64,000 bases of DNA from Streptomyces hokutonensis (GCF_000376565.1 NZ_BARG01000044.1:124001-188000); one strand, 5' to 3'. Shown: positions 1-8,991, counted from the first letter of the stretch. Made by a program: numbers and translations. Notes: generated by a model not told the origin, from the letters alone.

Positions 1-1
1 C

Positions 2-340
2 GGACGCCTTGAGTCCACCGGCCACCTCGACCGCAAGACCAATCCCGACAACCGGCGCGAGGTCATCCTCCGCCTCACGCCCGCCGGGCGGGATCTGGTG
101 GAGCGCGTCCTCGTACACCGGCGGTCCGAGATCCGCATTCTCGTGCAACGGCTGCCCGCCGAAGCGCGTGCAGCGCTCGTTCCCGCACTGAGGGCGCTGA
201 CCGAGGCTGCCGACGAAATGGCCGTAGACCCCTTTGCCGAAGTCCGCCGCGTCGGTGGCCTTGTCGACGATCCGCTCAACCCGACCCCGCCGGACCCACC
301 ACAGGGAGGCCGTCGTCGCCGGAAGGGTGGAGCAGTCTGA
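2..340 (+). CDS. MarR-family regulator, 3' part (cut by window start)
   Basis: The reading frame is open from base 2 and ends at 340. The visible 112 residues begin inside the wing of a winged-helix domain (GRLESTGHLDRKTNPDNRR) and continue with RLTPAGRDLVERV, the usual wing and alpha-5 region of MarR proteins, then a dimerisation helix and a basic, proline-rich tail. The DNA-recognition helix lies outside the window, so target and ligand cannot be guessed. A second MarR gene lies at 1936. Confidence 0.75.
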   Translation, partial: GRLESTGHLDRKTNPDNRREVILRLTPAGRDLVERVLVHRRSEIRILVQRLPAEARAALVPALRALTEAADEMAVDPFAEVRRVGGLVDDPLNPTPPDPPQGGRRRRKGGAV

Positions 341-465
341 CCCTGACCAGCGGCATCGAGAGGCAGTGGCCGGCTCCGCTCGCCCCGGACCCTCCCTCCG
401 CCCCTGGAGTCCTCGTCACCGTTCGGTCTGGCGTAGTCGTGTTGCGCGGAGACGCCATCCGTTCC

Positions 466-478
466 TTGCATTCTGCAA
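466..478. promoter_or_regulatory. Short palindrome, possible operator
   Basis: TTGCA-TTC-TGCAA is a perfect 5-bp inverted repeat about 70 bases before the small gene at 549. Related sequences (TTGCATTGTCGCA near 1541 and TGCAATACTTGCG near 1943) lie in the upstream regions of the VKOR and MarR genes, so this could be a MarR-type box. The functional assignment is inference. Confidence 0.3.
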
Positions 479-548
479 TGTTCGAGAGGACCATGGGTGG
501 AAAGGCAAGCGGGCCTCAGAGCCCGGCCCCGAATGAGGGGAGAGAGCG

Positions 549-749
549 GTGAACTGCTACGACTGCCCCGACAGCATCGCAACGTCGGCGGTGGCGGTGT
601 GCATCCGCTGCGGCGCGGCGGTCTGTCGCGAACACGCGCACACGAGCCACAATCCGGCCCAGGACGTCGTCGGCACCGGCCGTGCGACACATGACGCACC
701 TCTGAGGCACATCACCTGCCTGGCGTGCCACAAAACAGAGATGAGCTGA
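549..749 (+). CDS. DUF2180-like small zinc-binding protein
   Basis: A 66-residue protein starting at GTG with a purine-rich ribosome site (GGGGAGAGAGCG) just upstream. It opens MNCYDCPD and carries further Cys/His groups (CIRCGAAVC, REHAH, CLACH), the arrangement of the actinobacterial DUF2180 family, which probably binds one or two zinc ions. No biochemical role is established. It stands alone between a MarR gene and the convergent VKOR gene. Confidence 0.8.
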   Translation: MNCYDCPDSIATSAVAVCIRCGAAVCREHAHTSHNPAQDVVGTGRATHDAPLRHITCLACHKTEMS

Positions 750-799
750 ACCGGCGGGGGCACTGGCCCGGCCGGCGTCGAATCAGCGGGGCTGCGACC

Positions 800-1444
800 T
801 CAGCCGGTCCAGAAATCCCACCATCGGACGAGGACAGCGACGCCGATCAGCCCCGTCCACAGCAGAGGCAGTACCCACGGAAACTCCATCACGCTCCGAC
901 GCGCCGCGTCGGGCAACAGCACCACACGATGTCGGACGAGCTGAACAACGATGCAGCTGAAGTCGAGAATCGTGACCGTCCACACCAGGCAGCACCACAG
1001 GCATAGGGAGCCGATGCGGTACAGCGACTGGAACTGCAGCCAGCTGCAGAACGCTACGCCGAATACGGCACCGCAGCCGAGCCCTGCCCAGATCCATGCC
1101 GGATACCGGACGCCCGCGATCATTCCGACCCCGAGAGTGAGCACAACCGCGAAGCAGACCAGGCCGATGAGCGGGTTGGGAAAGCCGAACACATGCGCCT
1201 GAGCGCTCTCCATGATGTTGCCGCAGGACACCACTGGATTGAGACTGCAACCCGGCGTAAAGGTCCGGCCGGCCGCCCGCGCCTCGTAGATCTTGAACTC
1301 GTCGATCGTGATGACCCAGGACGCCAGGAGCCCCAGCCCTGCCGAGACTGCGAGTAGGGCACCCGCGCTGCGTCCACCGGCGGCGATACCGCTCTGGTCG
1401 GCGCCCTGCCGGCTCGCTGGGCCGGTAGCCGGGACTGCTGACAT
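800..1444 (-). CDS. VKOR-family membrane oxidoreductase
   Basis: 214 residues with about four to five hydrophobic segments. A loop cysteine pair (CSLNPVVSCG) and a second motif CLWCC match the two redox-active cysteine pairs of bacterial vitamin K epoxide reductase homologues, which reoxidise a DsbA-like partner and pass electrons to quinone in the cytoplasmic membrane. The start ATG (MSAVPATG) has a purine-rich stretch upstream. No thioredoxin-like partner is adjacent. Length fits stand-alone VKOR proteins. Confidence 0.85.
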   Translation of the reverse strand: MSAVPATGPASRQGADQSGIAAGGRSAGALLAVSAGLGLLASWVITIDEFKIYEARAAGRTFTPGCSLNPVVSCGNIMESAQAHVFGFPNPLIGLVCFAVVLTLGVGMIAGVRYPAWIWAGLGCGAVFGVAFCSWLQFQSLYRIGSLCLWCCLVWTVTILDFSCIVVQLVRHRVVLLPDAARRSVMEFPWVLPLLWTGLIGVAVLVRWWDFWTG

Positions 1445-1935
1445 GACGGGCCGCTCCTTCCCTCGAATGACGGGACAGCAACCTGCTGCGGCACCCGTCC
1501 AGGTATGGCAGTGCACGAGCACCGACTTCGCTGCAAACCATTGCATTGTCGCATGATGGCGGAGGTGCGATCATGCAGCGGCACACCGCACTGAGCTCGC
1601 TGAACACCGGCAGCGATCCAACGAACACGCGGCCGACACAAGGCAGTTCGAGATGATCGGCATGACTCGCGGCCCAGGCGGACGAGCGCTCGACGGGTAC
1701 CTGAACGGCGCGTGGACGTGCCGCGGTACCGGTCTGCGAGATCTCCGACCTGTTGGGCGTCGGGGCGCCGCGGCCAATCCGTTGGAGAGCTGTCCGCCGC
1801 AGCAGGCTTTCCCCGAACGCTGGGTTTGACCTCCCGTGAGCTTGCCGCGCCGACTCCGGGCGACCACGCAGGGCCTCGCCTTGTTGCAGGCGGGCTCCAC
1901 GCGCCCCGCGTCACAATCCTACGCAGGAGCAAGAG
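1445..1935. other. Intergenic region with inverted repeats, no convincing gene
   Basis: This 491-bp gap separates the divergent VKOR and MarR genes. Open frames here translate into Arg/Pro/Ser-rich shadows. It holds an inverted repeat, GCATGAT (1551-1557) and ATCATGC (1570-1576), close to the VKOR start and next to a TTGCATTGTCGCA sequence, which would suit an operator. From about 1620 onward I see no supported element. Confidence 0.4.
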
Positions 1936-2451
1936 TTGCCCTATGCAATACTTGCGTCCGTGCGGAGAACGGTGGCCCACGGGCCGGCCGGCCCGAGCGA
2001 CGAGGAGATCCTGGCCTTCCAGATGACCACACGGGATCTGATCGGTGTCGCGCTGCACAGTCTGGACGCGGCGGGCGAGGGAGTGTCCCTGCCCCAGATG
2101 CGGCTGCTGCTGACGCTGCGCAATGTGGGGCGCTGCCCGTCGCCGCGGGTCGCACAGGCGCTGGGTCTGGGGGCGTCTTCTGTCACCCGGCCGGCAGACC
2201 GCCTTGCCGAGTCGGGGCACCTGCTGCGCGGTGGCGATCCGCACCATCGCAGCGTGGTCACACTGGAGCTCAGCGATCGCGGCCGGACGCTGGTGGCGCG
2301 GGTGCTGGAATGGCGGCGTGAGGAATTGATGCAGATCCTGTCGCGGATCAACCCCGTAGTGCGCGCACAGGCAGCCCAGGCGCTCGTGGACTTCCACTCC
2401 GTGGTCGGTGACGCGTACGCGACCGAACCGCCCGGGCCGGTGCCCTTGTGA
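1936..2451 (+). CDS. MarR-family transcriptional regulator
   Basis: 171 residues. The TTG start is supported by AGGAG seven bases upstream. The winged helix spans about residues 50-120: LPQMRLLLTLRN, then the recognition helix ALGLGASSVTRPADRLAESG, then a wing with HHRSVVTLELSDRGRTL. The helices on both sides form the usual MarR dimer interface. It is divergent from the VKOR gene, with repeats between them, so it may control that gene and itself. The ligand is unknown. Confidence 0.85.
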   Translation: MPYAILASVRRTVAHGPAGPSDEEILAFQMTTRDLIGVALHSLDAAGEGVSLPQMRLLLTLRNVGRCPSPRVAQALGLGASSVTRPADRLAESGHLLRGGDPHHRSVVTLELSDRGRTLVARVLEWRREELMQILSRINPVVRAQAAQALVDFHSVVGDAYATEPPGPVPL

Positions 2452-2627
2452 CCTGCGCCACCGTCAGCGCATCCGGCTCGCACCAGACCCAGAACCCAGG
2501 GCTTCCGGGCGCAGCCGCGATACCGGCCGCACCGCCTGACCCGGTCGAACAAGCAGGTCCGACGCACGCCGGTTCTGGCGGCCCACCTGCACGTGAATCC
2601 ATCCCCGTCAGTGCCGAGGAGCCCCGC

Positions 2628-3032
2628 ATGCCGCCTCATTCCCCTCGTTCCATCGCCGCCGACCTGCGCGACGCCCTGCATTCTGCCGACCCCCGGCTTC
2701 TGGAGGCGCTGCTCCACCCCCAGGTGCTGTGGGTCAATGCCGGCCCCGGCGAACCCCAGCGCCAGGGCCGGGCCGGCGTCCTTCGCTGGCACCAGGACCG
2801 TTATGACCAAGGCGTGCGTGTGCACGCGGAGGAGATCTTCACCTTCCCCGCCGCCATCGTCTTGGCCCTGCGCGTCGCCGATCCTGGCATTGCCGTCAAC
2901 ACGGACGAACTGCCTGCTTTGTACTACCGGGTCTTTCATCTCTTCCACGACCAGGTCATCCGCATCCGCGACTACACCGAACGCACCTCTGCCCTCGCCG
3001 CCGCTCATGGCTCAGCGGCCCCCAGCCTTTGA
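2628..3032 (+). CDS. SnoaL/DUF4440-like small protein
   Basis: 134 residues starting at ATG with GAGGAG seven bases upstream. Features such as DLRDALHSADPRLLEALLHP, VLWVNAG and a C-terminal YYRVFHLFHDQVIRIRDY strand fit the NTF2-like cone fold (SnoaL/DUF4440) used by small isomerases, hydrolases and binding proteins. No catalytic role can be assigned. It follows the MarR gene in the same direction and precedes a strong hairpin. Confidence 0.7.
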   Translation: MPPHSPRSIAADLRDALHSADPRLLEALLHPQVLWVNAGPGEPQRQGRAGVLRWHQDRYDQGVRVHAEEIFTFPAAIVLALRVADPGIAVNTDELPALYYRVFHLFHDQVIRIRDYTERTSALAAAHGSAAPSL

Positions 3033-3153
3033 CACCGGTCGCCGGCCCCCTCGCAGGAGAGCTGATCAAGAGCTGCTACTGGGCAGGAGGGCAAGCTCTT
3101 TCGTGGGCGGAGCCGGAGGGGCCACGACGCCTGGCCTGCGAGCGTCCGTGGCT

Positions 3154-3186
3154 CAGCGTGTCCTTGCCGACAGCAAGGACACGCTG
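3154..3186. terminator. Hairpin between convergent genes
   Basis: A perfect 14-bp stem, CAGCGTGTCCTTGC and GCAAGGACACGCTG, with a 5-base loop (CGACA). It lies between the SnoaL-like gene (ends 3032) and the convergent DoxX gene (ends 3308). There is no strong T-run, as usual for Streptomyces, so it may serve both directions. Confidence 0.7.
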
Positions 3187-3307
3187 GGTCCGCCGAGTGC
3201 CCAACATGCCGTAGCCAGAACCGCGATGCCGCCAACGTCGCCACGAGCCCTGGCGAGCGGCTCCCGAAAGCCCGCCGCCAAGGCCATTCAGCATGAACCG
3301 TGCCGGT

Positions 3308-3739
3308 TCAGTGGCTCCGCTTACCGTGGTAGCGCTCGGCGAGGCGTGCGAGTGCGATGGCGGCGAGGAGAAGGCCGAAGTCGCGCAGCGCGATGTCGAA
3401 GTAGTCGGGGATGGTCAGGAGGTTGACGATGATGCCAGCCAGCAGGCCACCAACCAGGCGCCGAAGCGAGGCGCGAGGGACACAGCGACGCCTGCCACGA
3501 TCTCGATCGCACCCACGGCGTACATGACGGTCTGGGCGCTGCCGGGAACGAGGTCGTTGGATCCAGGGCGCGAGGTAGGCGGGCCAGTCCACGAGCAGGT
3601 TGGCGAACTTGTCCAGGCCGAACAGGATCGGCGCCACCGTGAAGGCGGTGCGCAGGATCACGAACGCCTGATAGCCGGGATCGGCGAGCAGCGCGCGTCG
3701 CGGGGTGGTGGACGGGGTGCTTGTGGCTGCGGGGGACAT
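3308..3739 (-). pseudogene. DoxX-family membrane protein with two compensating frameshifts
   Basis: Start ATG (MSPAATS) has AAAGG upstream. The N-terminal part (FVILRTAFTVAPILFGLDKFANLL) and C-terminal part (the segment ending LLLAAIALARLAERY) are typical DoxX membrane helices. Between them, about 3450-3562, the frame reads an Arg-rich stretch (RPRSRQRPDRHVRRG). The neighbouring frame encodes the expected family sequence (NDLVPGSAQTVMYAVGA and IEIVAGVAVSLAPRFGAW). One extra base near 3562 and one missing base near 3445 would explain this. As written, about 40 residues including a membrane helix are replaced. This is either an inactivated gene or two sequencing errors. Confidence 0.75.
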
Positions 3740-3803
3740 GGCGACCTTTCCTTCTATCGGCAACCTTTGTAATTTATAGAAGTTCGGATCTCTTCTTTAG
3801 TTA
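3740..3803. promoter_or_regulatory. AT-rich divergent promoter with inverted repeat
   Basis: A 64-bp AT-rich region between the divergent DoxX and SufR-like genes. TTCTAT (3752-3757) and ATAGAA (3776-3781) form an inverted repeat 18 bases apart. Such AT-rich islands are rare in this window, so a shared promoter and operator is likely. Confidence 0.5.
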
Positions 3804-4502
3804 ATGGCTGTAGGTTTTACACTGGTGTTCGTAGACGACCCGAAGGAAGTACGTGACGCTGATGTCTCCGCCGTCGCCGCTCTGGACGAGCCGACGCGCA
3901 GGAGGCTGTACGACCATGTGGTGCGTCAGCCCGGCCCCGTCGGCCGGGACGAGGCGGCCACGGCGCTGGGTCTGGCGCGGCAGACCGCGGCGTTCCACCT
4001 TGACCGCCTGGCCGAGGAATCCCTGCTCGACGTGGTCTATGAGCGGCGCAGCGGACGGACGGGCCCGGGGGCGGGCAGGCCGGCCAAGCTGTACCGACGT
4101 TCGACGAAGCAGATCGAGGTCAGCCTGCCGGACCGGCGCTACGAGCTCGCCGGACGGCTCTTGGCACAGTCGGTGGAGGAATCCACGGCAACCGGTGCGC
4201 CGGTGCAGGAGGTGCTGCATCGCAAGGCCGAGGAACTCGGCGGGCAGTTGGGCGCGCCCGGCGACGCGAGCCCTTTCGACCTGCTGGAGCGGTACGGGTT
4301 CGAGCCACGGCATGAGGAAGGCGCGATCGTGCTGGGCAACTGTCCCTTCGACGCCTTGGCCCGTGAGCACACGCAGACGGTGTGCGGCATGAACCTGCAT
4401 CTGCTGCGCGGTGTCCTTCACGGGCTGGACGAGTGCGGGTATGCGGCCTGTCTGTCGCCCAGCCCGGGCCGGTGCTGTGTGCGGCTGGAGCCCGTCGCCT
4501 GA
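3804..4502 (+). CDS. Winged-helix regulator with SufR-like cysteine motif
   Basis: 232 residues from ATG. No good ribosome site precedes it, so it may be leaderless or start slightly downstream. Residues 25-90 form an ArsR/DeoR-like wHTH (ALDEPTRRRLYDHVV, ALGLARQTAAFHLDRLAEE) with a GRPAKLYRR wing. The C-terminal domain carries four clustered cysteines (GNCPF, TVCGMN, DECGYAAC) and a final GRCCVRL. This resembles the Fe-S-binding region of SufR-type repressors, so a redox or iron-sulphur signal is plausible. It is divergent from DoxX and probably controls it. Confidence 0.8.
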   Translation: MAVGFTLVFVDDPKEVRDADVSAVAALDEPTRRRLYDHVVRQPGPVGRDEAATALGLARQTAAFHLDRLAEESLLDVVYERRSGRTGPGAGRPAKLYRRSTKQIEVSLPDRRYELAGRLLAQSVEESTATGAPVQEVLHRKAEELGGQLGAPGDASPFDLLERYGFEPRHEEGAIVLGNCPFDALAREHTQTVCGMNLHLLRGVLHGLDECGYAACLSPSPGRCCVRLEPVA

Positions 4503-4532
4503 TCGGCTCACGCGACAGAACCGGCAGCTCGC

Positions 4533-6764
4533 CTATGTGTGGCGTTTGTGCAGTTCGATGGCCAGTGGTGTGGCGGTGAACATCGAGGAGTAGGTGCCCA
4601 CCGCGAGGCCGATGAGGAGGGCGAGGGCGAAGTCGGTCAGGCTGTCGCCGCCGAGGACGGCCAGCACGCTGAGGATGAATGCGGCGCCCATGCCGGTGTT
4701 GACAGTGCGGGGCAGGGTCTGCAGGAGCGCATGGTTGGCGATGCAGGCGAAGGGCATCTTGCGGTCGCGGCGGCTCAGTTCCCGGATTCGGTCGAAGACG
4801 ACGACGGAGTCGTTGACGGAGTAGCCGATGACGGTCAGCAGCGCGGCCAGGAAGACACCGTCGACGGGTTTGCCGAGCCAGGCGAAGATGCCGATGAGGA
4901 TCACGATGTCGTGGGCGAGGGCGGCGACCGCGGAGGTGCCCAGCAGCCAGCGGAACCGTGCCGCGAGATAGATCAGCTGGGCGGCGAGGGCGACAGCGAG
5001 GGCGATGAGGGCGCCTTGGCGTAGTTCCTTGCCGAGGCTGGGTCCGATGGCTTCGTCGCGGATCTTGTCGGCTTGGTGGGTCAGGTCAGTGATGGTGTCG
5101 GTGATGGTCGCTGCCTGGGTGTTGCTCAGGTGGTGGGTACGGACGGTGAGCTGGTTCTCGCCGGAGGTCTGGACGACGGCCCGGGGGAACCCCGCGTCGG
5201 CGAGCGCGGTGCGGGCCCGGTCGGCGTCGACGGGGGTGGCCGTGGTGTATTCGATGAGGCGGCCACCGGTGAATTCGACGCCGAGGTCGAGGCCGCGCAC
5301 AGCGATGCCCGAGGCGGCAAGGACGAGGGCGGCGGCGGAGGCGGCCAGCCACCGGCGCGGATGGCGCATCAGGTCCGGATTGGTGCGGGCGAGGCGATCG
5401 CGGACGGTGCCGGTGTGGGCGATGCCGGTGAGGCGGGGTCGGCGGCGCAGGCGGGGCCGTGCGACGGCGTAGTCGGCTAGGGCGCGGGTGATGACGAGAC
5501 CGCTGAGCATGGAGGCGAGGACGCCGATGCCCAGCGTGACGCCGAACCCGCGCACAGGCCCGGAGGCGAGGAAGAACAGCAGGCCAGCGGCGATGAGGGT
5601 GGTGATGTTGGAGTCGGCGATCGCGCTGAAGGCCCTGCGGAATCCGGCGGTCAGGCACGACCGCGGGGTGGGGCGGTGGCGAGAGGCATACTCCTCACGG
5701 GCGCGCTCGAAGACGAGCACGTTGGCGTCCACCGCCATGCCGATGGCCAGCACGAAGCCGGCGAGGCCGGGCAGGGTGAGGGTGGCGCCGAGGCCGGCGA
5801 GGGCAGCGTAGGAGATGAGGCCGTAGCAGGCCAGGGCGACGGTGGCCAGGGCGCCCATGAGCCGGTAGACGGCGATGATGAACAGCGAGGTCAGGGCGGT
5901 GCCGATGACGGCCGCCCAGGCGCTGGCCCTGATGGCTTCCGCGCCCAGGGTGGGGCCGACGGTGCGCTGCTCGACGGTCTCGACCGGCACCGGCAGGGCG
6001 CCGCCGTTGATGAGCAGGGCCAGCTCTTTCGCTTCGCTGTCGTTGAAGGTGCCGGTGATCTGGGTGGAGCCGCCGCTGATGCCGGAGCGGCAGGCGACGG
6101 ACGGGTCGACCTGCGGCGAAGAGATGATCTTGTCGTCCAGGACGATGGCGACCCGGCGAGCCGAATGTCCGGCCGCGTGGCAGGCGGCCTCGCCGGTCAG
6201 GCGGGCCCACCCCTGTTCGCCCGATCCCCTGAAGTCGACGGTGACATGCCATCCGGCACCGCCCTGCTGGTCGAAACGGGCCGCTGCTCTCTCGACGTCC
6301 TTGCCGGTCAGTGAAGGTGCCTGAAGGCGCAGAAGTTGGCCGGACTCGTTGGCCAACACCTCCTCGCGGGGCCGCTTGGGCAGCGGATTCGGCAGGTCGT
6401 CGGCGTTGGCTGCGGTGCCGAGCACTTGGTGGAAGGTGAGCTGGGCGGTGCGGCCGAGCACGTCGGCCGCCTCCCGGGGATCCTGCAGACCGGGCAGCTC
6501 GACGACGATCCGGTCGCTGCCGGAGCGGGCGATGGTGGGCTCGGTGACACCGAGCGCGTCGATACGGCCACGCAGCACCTCCACGGTGCGATCCGTCGCC
6601 TCTCCGTCGGCGTCGGCACCGGTGGTGGGGCGGGTTTCCAGCACGATCTGGGTGCCGCCCCGCAGATCGAGTCCGAGGTGGACGGGCACGGTGAGCGCGA
6701 CGTACAGCGACAGGGCGACAGCGGCGAGGGCGATCAGCCCTCTGATGTGCGGGGATCGGTTCAC
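4533..6764 (-). CDS. secDF: SecDF fusion, protein-export accessory membrane protein
   Basis: 743 residues. The GTG start (VNRSPHIRGL) is preferred because GGAAGG lies seven bases upstream; an in-frame GTG at 6785 lacks a site. The SecD half (about 1-430) has the GLDLRGGTQIVLE signature, the P1 periplasmic domain and the GMAVDANVLVFERAREE membrane motif. The SecF half has LGVEFTGGRLIEY and GYSVNDSVVVFDRIRE. SecDF uses proton-motive force to pull exported proteins from the Sec channel. Streptomycetes usually keep separate secD and secF, so this fused copy is probably a paralogue. It converges with the SufR-like gene. Confidence 0.93.
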   Translation of the reverse strand: MNRSPHIRGLIALAAVALSLYVALTVPVHLGLDLRGGTQIVLETRPTTGADADGEATDRTVEVLRGRIDALGVTEPTIARSGSDRIVVELPGLQDPREAADVLGRTAQLTFHQVLGTAANADDLPNPLPKRPREEVLANESGQLLRLQAPSLTGKDVERAAARFDQQGGAGWHVTVDFRGSGEQGWARLTGEAACHAAGHSARRVAIVLDDKIISSPQVDPSVACRSGISGGSTQITGTFNDSEAKELALLINGGALPVPVETVEQRTVGPTLGAEAIRASAWAAVIGTALTSLFIIAVYRLMGALATVALACYGLISYAALAGLGATLTLPGLAGFVLAIGMAVDANVLVFERAREEYASRHRPTPRSCLTAGFRRAFSAIADSNITTLIAAGLLFFLASGPVRGFGVTLGIGVLASMLSGLVITRALADYAVARPRLRRRPRLTGIAHTGTVRDRLARTNPDLMRHPRRWLAASAAALVLAASGIAVRGLDLGVEFTGGRLIEYTTATPVDADRARTALADAGFPRAVVQTSGENQLTVRTHHLSNTQAATITDTITDLTHQADKIRDEAIGPSLGKELRQGALIALAVALAAQLIYLAARFRWLLGTSAVAALAHDIVILIGIFAWLGKPVDGVFLAALLTVIGYSVNDSVVVFDRIRELSRRDRKMPFACIANHALLQTLPRTVNTGMGAAFILSVLAVLGGDSLTDFALALLIGLAVGTYSSMFTATPLAIELHKRHT

Positions 6765-6842
6765 AGCGGGCCTTCCGGCAGGCACACCGCGGCCAGAGCA
6801 GTGGCTGCGGTCGAGAAAGTCGAGAAAGGAAGAGGCAGAGGT

Positions 6843-7271
6843 TCAGATGCCGGAGAGTGAGGGCGGTCCCCTCACCCCGTGATGATGTGCCGGTTGCTCC
6901 GATGCGGGTGGGCCTACCGCCGGGACCGGGCACCGCGCGGGCTGGAGCGGGCCAGTCGCTGCCACAGCTGACGCGGCCGGGGTGGAGAGCGGCGGAGCAT
7001 GACGCTCCCCGGTGACATCCCGATGGCTCCGTACAGCGGCGGCGGAGACGGCCGCGTCCGCGTTGTCCGCGGACGGCTCGCCGGAATGCGCGGGACCGTA
7101 CGGCGACTCGGCCTCGGCCGTGAGCACTGCGCCGCCGGATACACGGGGGTGCTCGCTGCTGAGAACCGAGGAGCTGAACAGGGTGACGAGGACGGTGAGC
7201 AGGACGGCCCACACGGCTGCCGAACCCGGGCCGTGCGTGCGCGGAACGGTGTGCCGCGCCGAGCGGGCCAT
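6843..7271 (-). CDS. Small single-span membrane or secreted protein, unknown
   Basis: 142 residues, start ATG with GGGAGAGG seven bases upstream. One hydrophobic segment (AAVWAVLLTVLVTLFSS, about residues 18-34) is followed by an Ala/Pro/Ser-rich tail ending His-rich (QPAHHHG). It could be a signal anchor with an extracytoplasmic disordered tail. The gene sits just upstream of secDF on the same strand. I do not recognise a family. The ribosome site and helix support a real gene, but its low-complexity composition leaves doubt. Confidence 0.5.
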   Translation of the reverse strand: MARSARHTVPRTHGPGSAAVWAVLLTVLVTLFSSSVLSSEHPRVSGGAVLTAEAESPYGPAHSGEPSADNADAAVSAAAVRSHRDVTGERHAPPLSTPAASAVAATGPLQPARCPVPAVGPPASEQPAHHHGVRGPPSLSGI

Positions 7272-7375
7272 CGTCCTCTCCCTTCCCTGCAGGTGGCGGC
7301 CTGCCAGCAGCGGTCCGGAGCCGCAAGGCCCGGTGGGGGAGCCGGCAGCCGGAGCCCTGAAGCAGTCAGGCCGGC

Positions 7376-8041
7376 TCAGGCTTCGATGAGGCCGGCGCGG
7401 ATCGCGTAGCGGGTGAGCTCCAGCCGGTCACGCAGGCCGAGCTTGTGCAGCAGGTTCTCCCGATGCCGGTGGACGGTATTGATGCTGATGAACAGCATCT
7501 CGGCGATCTCCTTGGAGGAGTGGCCCTCGGCCACGAGCTTGAGGACCTCCTCTTCGCGCGCGGTCAGTACCTGATCGGGCGGCTCCTCACCGCGGCGGAC
7601 CCGGTCGAGATAGTTGCGGATGAGTGCGGTGACCGCACCCGGATACAGAAAGGGCTCGTCGCGCATGGCGGCCCGGCATGCTGCTACCAGATCGCGATCC
7701 GCCACGGATTTGAGTACATATCCGCTGGCGCCGGCCTTCAGCGCCTGGAAGAAGTACTGCTCGTTGTCGTGCATCGTCAGCATCAGCACCCGCACCCTGG
7801 GCTTGACCGCGAGGAGTTCCCTGGTGGCCTGCAGGCCGGTCATCCGGGGCATGGCGATGTCCATCACCGCCAGGTCGACCTCATGGGTGCGGGCCAGCTC
7901 GATGGCCTCCGCGCCGTCACCGGCCTCGACGACGACCTCCAGGTCCGGCTCCCGGTCGAGGATAAGCCGCACCCCACGACGTACCAGCGCATGGTCATCG
8001 GCCAGAAGGATACGGATCACGGTGGTGTCGGGCGTGGTCAT
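7376..8041 (-). CDS. NarL/LuxR-type response regulator
   Basis: 221 residues. The receiver domain has the acidic pair (LLADDHALVRRG), the phospho-acceptor Asp in VMDIAMPRMTG and the conserved Lys in GYVLKSV. The C-terminal HTH reads LTAREEEVLKLVAEG, SSKEIAEMLFISINTVHRH. The start overlaps the kinase stop by ATGA, so the pair is translationally coupled. The stimulus is unknown. Nearby DksA/TraR and redox genes would suit a stress regulon, but that is inference. Confidence 0.95.
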   Translation of the reverse strand: MTTPDTTVIRILLADDHALVRRGVRLILDREPDLEVVVEAGDGAEAIELARTHEVDLAVMDIAMPRMTGLQATRELLAVKPRVRVLMLTMHDNEQYFFQALKAGASGYVLKSVADRDLVAACRAAMRDEPFLYPGAVTALIRNYLDRVRRGEEPPDQVLTAREEEVLKLVAEGHSSKEIAEMLFISINTVHRHRENLLHKLGLRDRLELTRYAIRAGLIEA

Positions 8042-8991
8042 GGCTGCTTCCTGAGGAGGGGCACGGTCAGCCGGACGGTCGTACCGGCCTGTGGTGTGGC
8101 GACAACGTCCAGGGTGGCTCCGATCAGCAGGGCCCGCTCCCGCATTCCGCGGATTCCCGCCCCCTCGCGGGCGACCACGTTGCCGCGGCCGTCGTCGACG
8201 ACGGCCAGCACCACCACTCCGTCGGCGTGGTGCAGGCTCATCTCCACCTGGTCGGCCTCGGCGTGGCGGGCCGCGTTGGTCAGCGCTTCCTGGGCGACGC
8301 GGTACAGCACCAGTTCCGTCTGCCGGTCCAGCGTCGGCAGACCGGTCTCGAAGCGACGCACCACCCGCAATCCGGCGTGGGTGGCGAACTCGGTGGTCAG
8401 CGAGGTCAGGGCGCTGACCAGACCGAGGTCCTCCAATACGCCCGGCCGCAGCCGACGCGCCAGCCGCCGTACCTCGTCCAGGCTCCCCCTGGTGATCTCC
8501 TGTACTTGCCGCAGGTCACCGCGCAGGGGCTCGTCCGCCTCGTCCGCGGCCCGCTCCAGCGACAGCAGTATCGCGGTCATGCTCTGGCCCACCTCGTCGT
8601 GCAGTTCCTGGGCGATGCGGCGCCGCTCTGCCTCCTGCGCGAGCAGGACGCGGGCGCTGCTGGACGCCCGCTCGTGCTCGAGACGCTCTAGCATGGCGTT
8701 GAAGGTGCGGATCAGTTCGGCGGTCTCACCACGTCCCCCTTCCGGCAGCCGTTGCCCGGGACGCAGCAGATCGACCGTGGACATCAGCCGTGTGAGCCGG
8801 TCGAGCGGGGCCAGGCCGATGCGCAGCAGGGCCGCGTTGGCGACCAGCATGACGACCAGGCCGGACACGAGGATGACCGCTTCGGTCAAAACCACCGGCA
8901 CCGAGACGGTCACCGGAGCCCACAGCAGCAGCGCGGTGGCGCTTCCGAGCACGACCGCGTTGAGCGCGAAGATCCGCCAGAACAGGGACAC
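8038..8991 (-). CDS. Sensor histidine kinase (HisKA_3)
   Basis: 317 residues if it starts at GTG (VSLFWRIFALN), chosen for AAGGAAGG upstream; a GTG at 9042 is possible. Two membrane helices with almost no loop (about residues 5-60) lead into a HAMP-like linker (LAPLDRLTRLMSTVD). The phosphorylation site is His in RRRIAQELHDEVGQS, typical of NarX/DesK-type kinases, and the ATPase domain shows NAARHA and DDGRG. With little extracytoplasmic sequence, sensing is probably within the membrane or through partners. Confidence 0.93.
   Translation of the reverse strand: MSLFWRIFALNAVVLGSATALLLWAPVTVSVPVVLTEAVILVSGLVVMLVANAALLRIGLAPLDRLTRLMSTVDLLRPGQRLPEGGRGETAELIRTFNAMLERLEHERASSSARVLLAQEAERRRIAQELHDEVGQSMTAILLSLERAADEADEPLRGDLRQVQEITRGSLDEVRRLARRLRPGVLEDLGLVSALTSLTTEFATHAGLRVVRRFETGLPTLDRQTELVLYRVAQEALTNAARHAEADQVEMSLHHADGVVVLAVVDDGRGNVVAREGAGIRGMRERALLIGATLDVVATPQAGTTVRLTVPLLRKQP

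Noticed and set aside
1712-2026. Plus-strand frame upstream of MarR
   Set aside because: Random-looking Arg/Ser-rich translation with no ribosome site.
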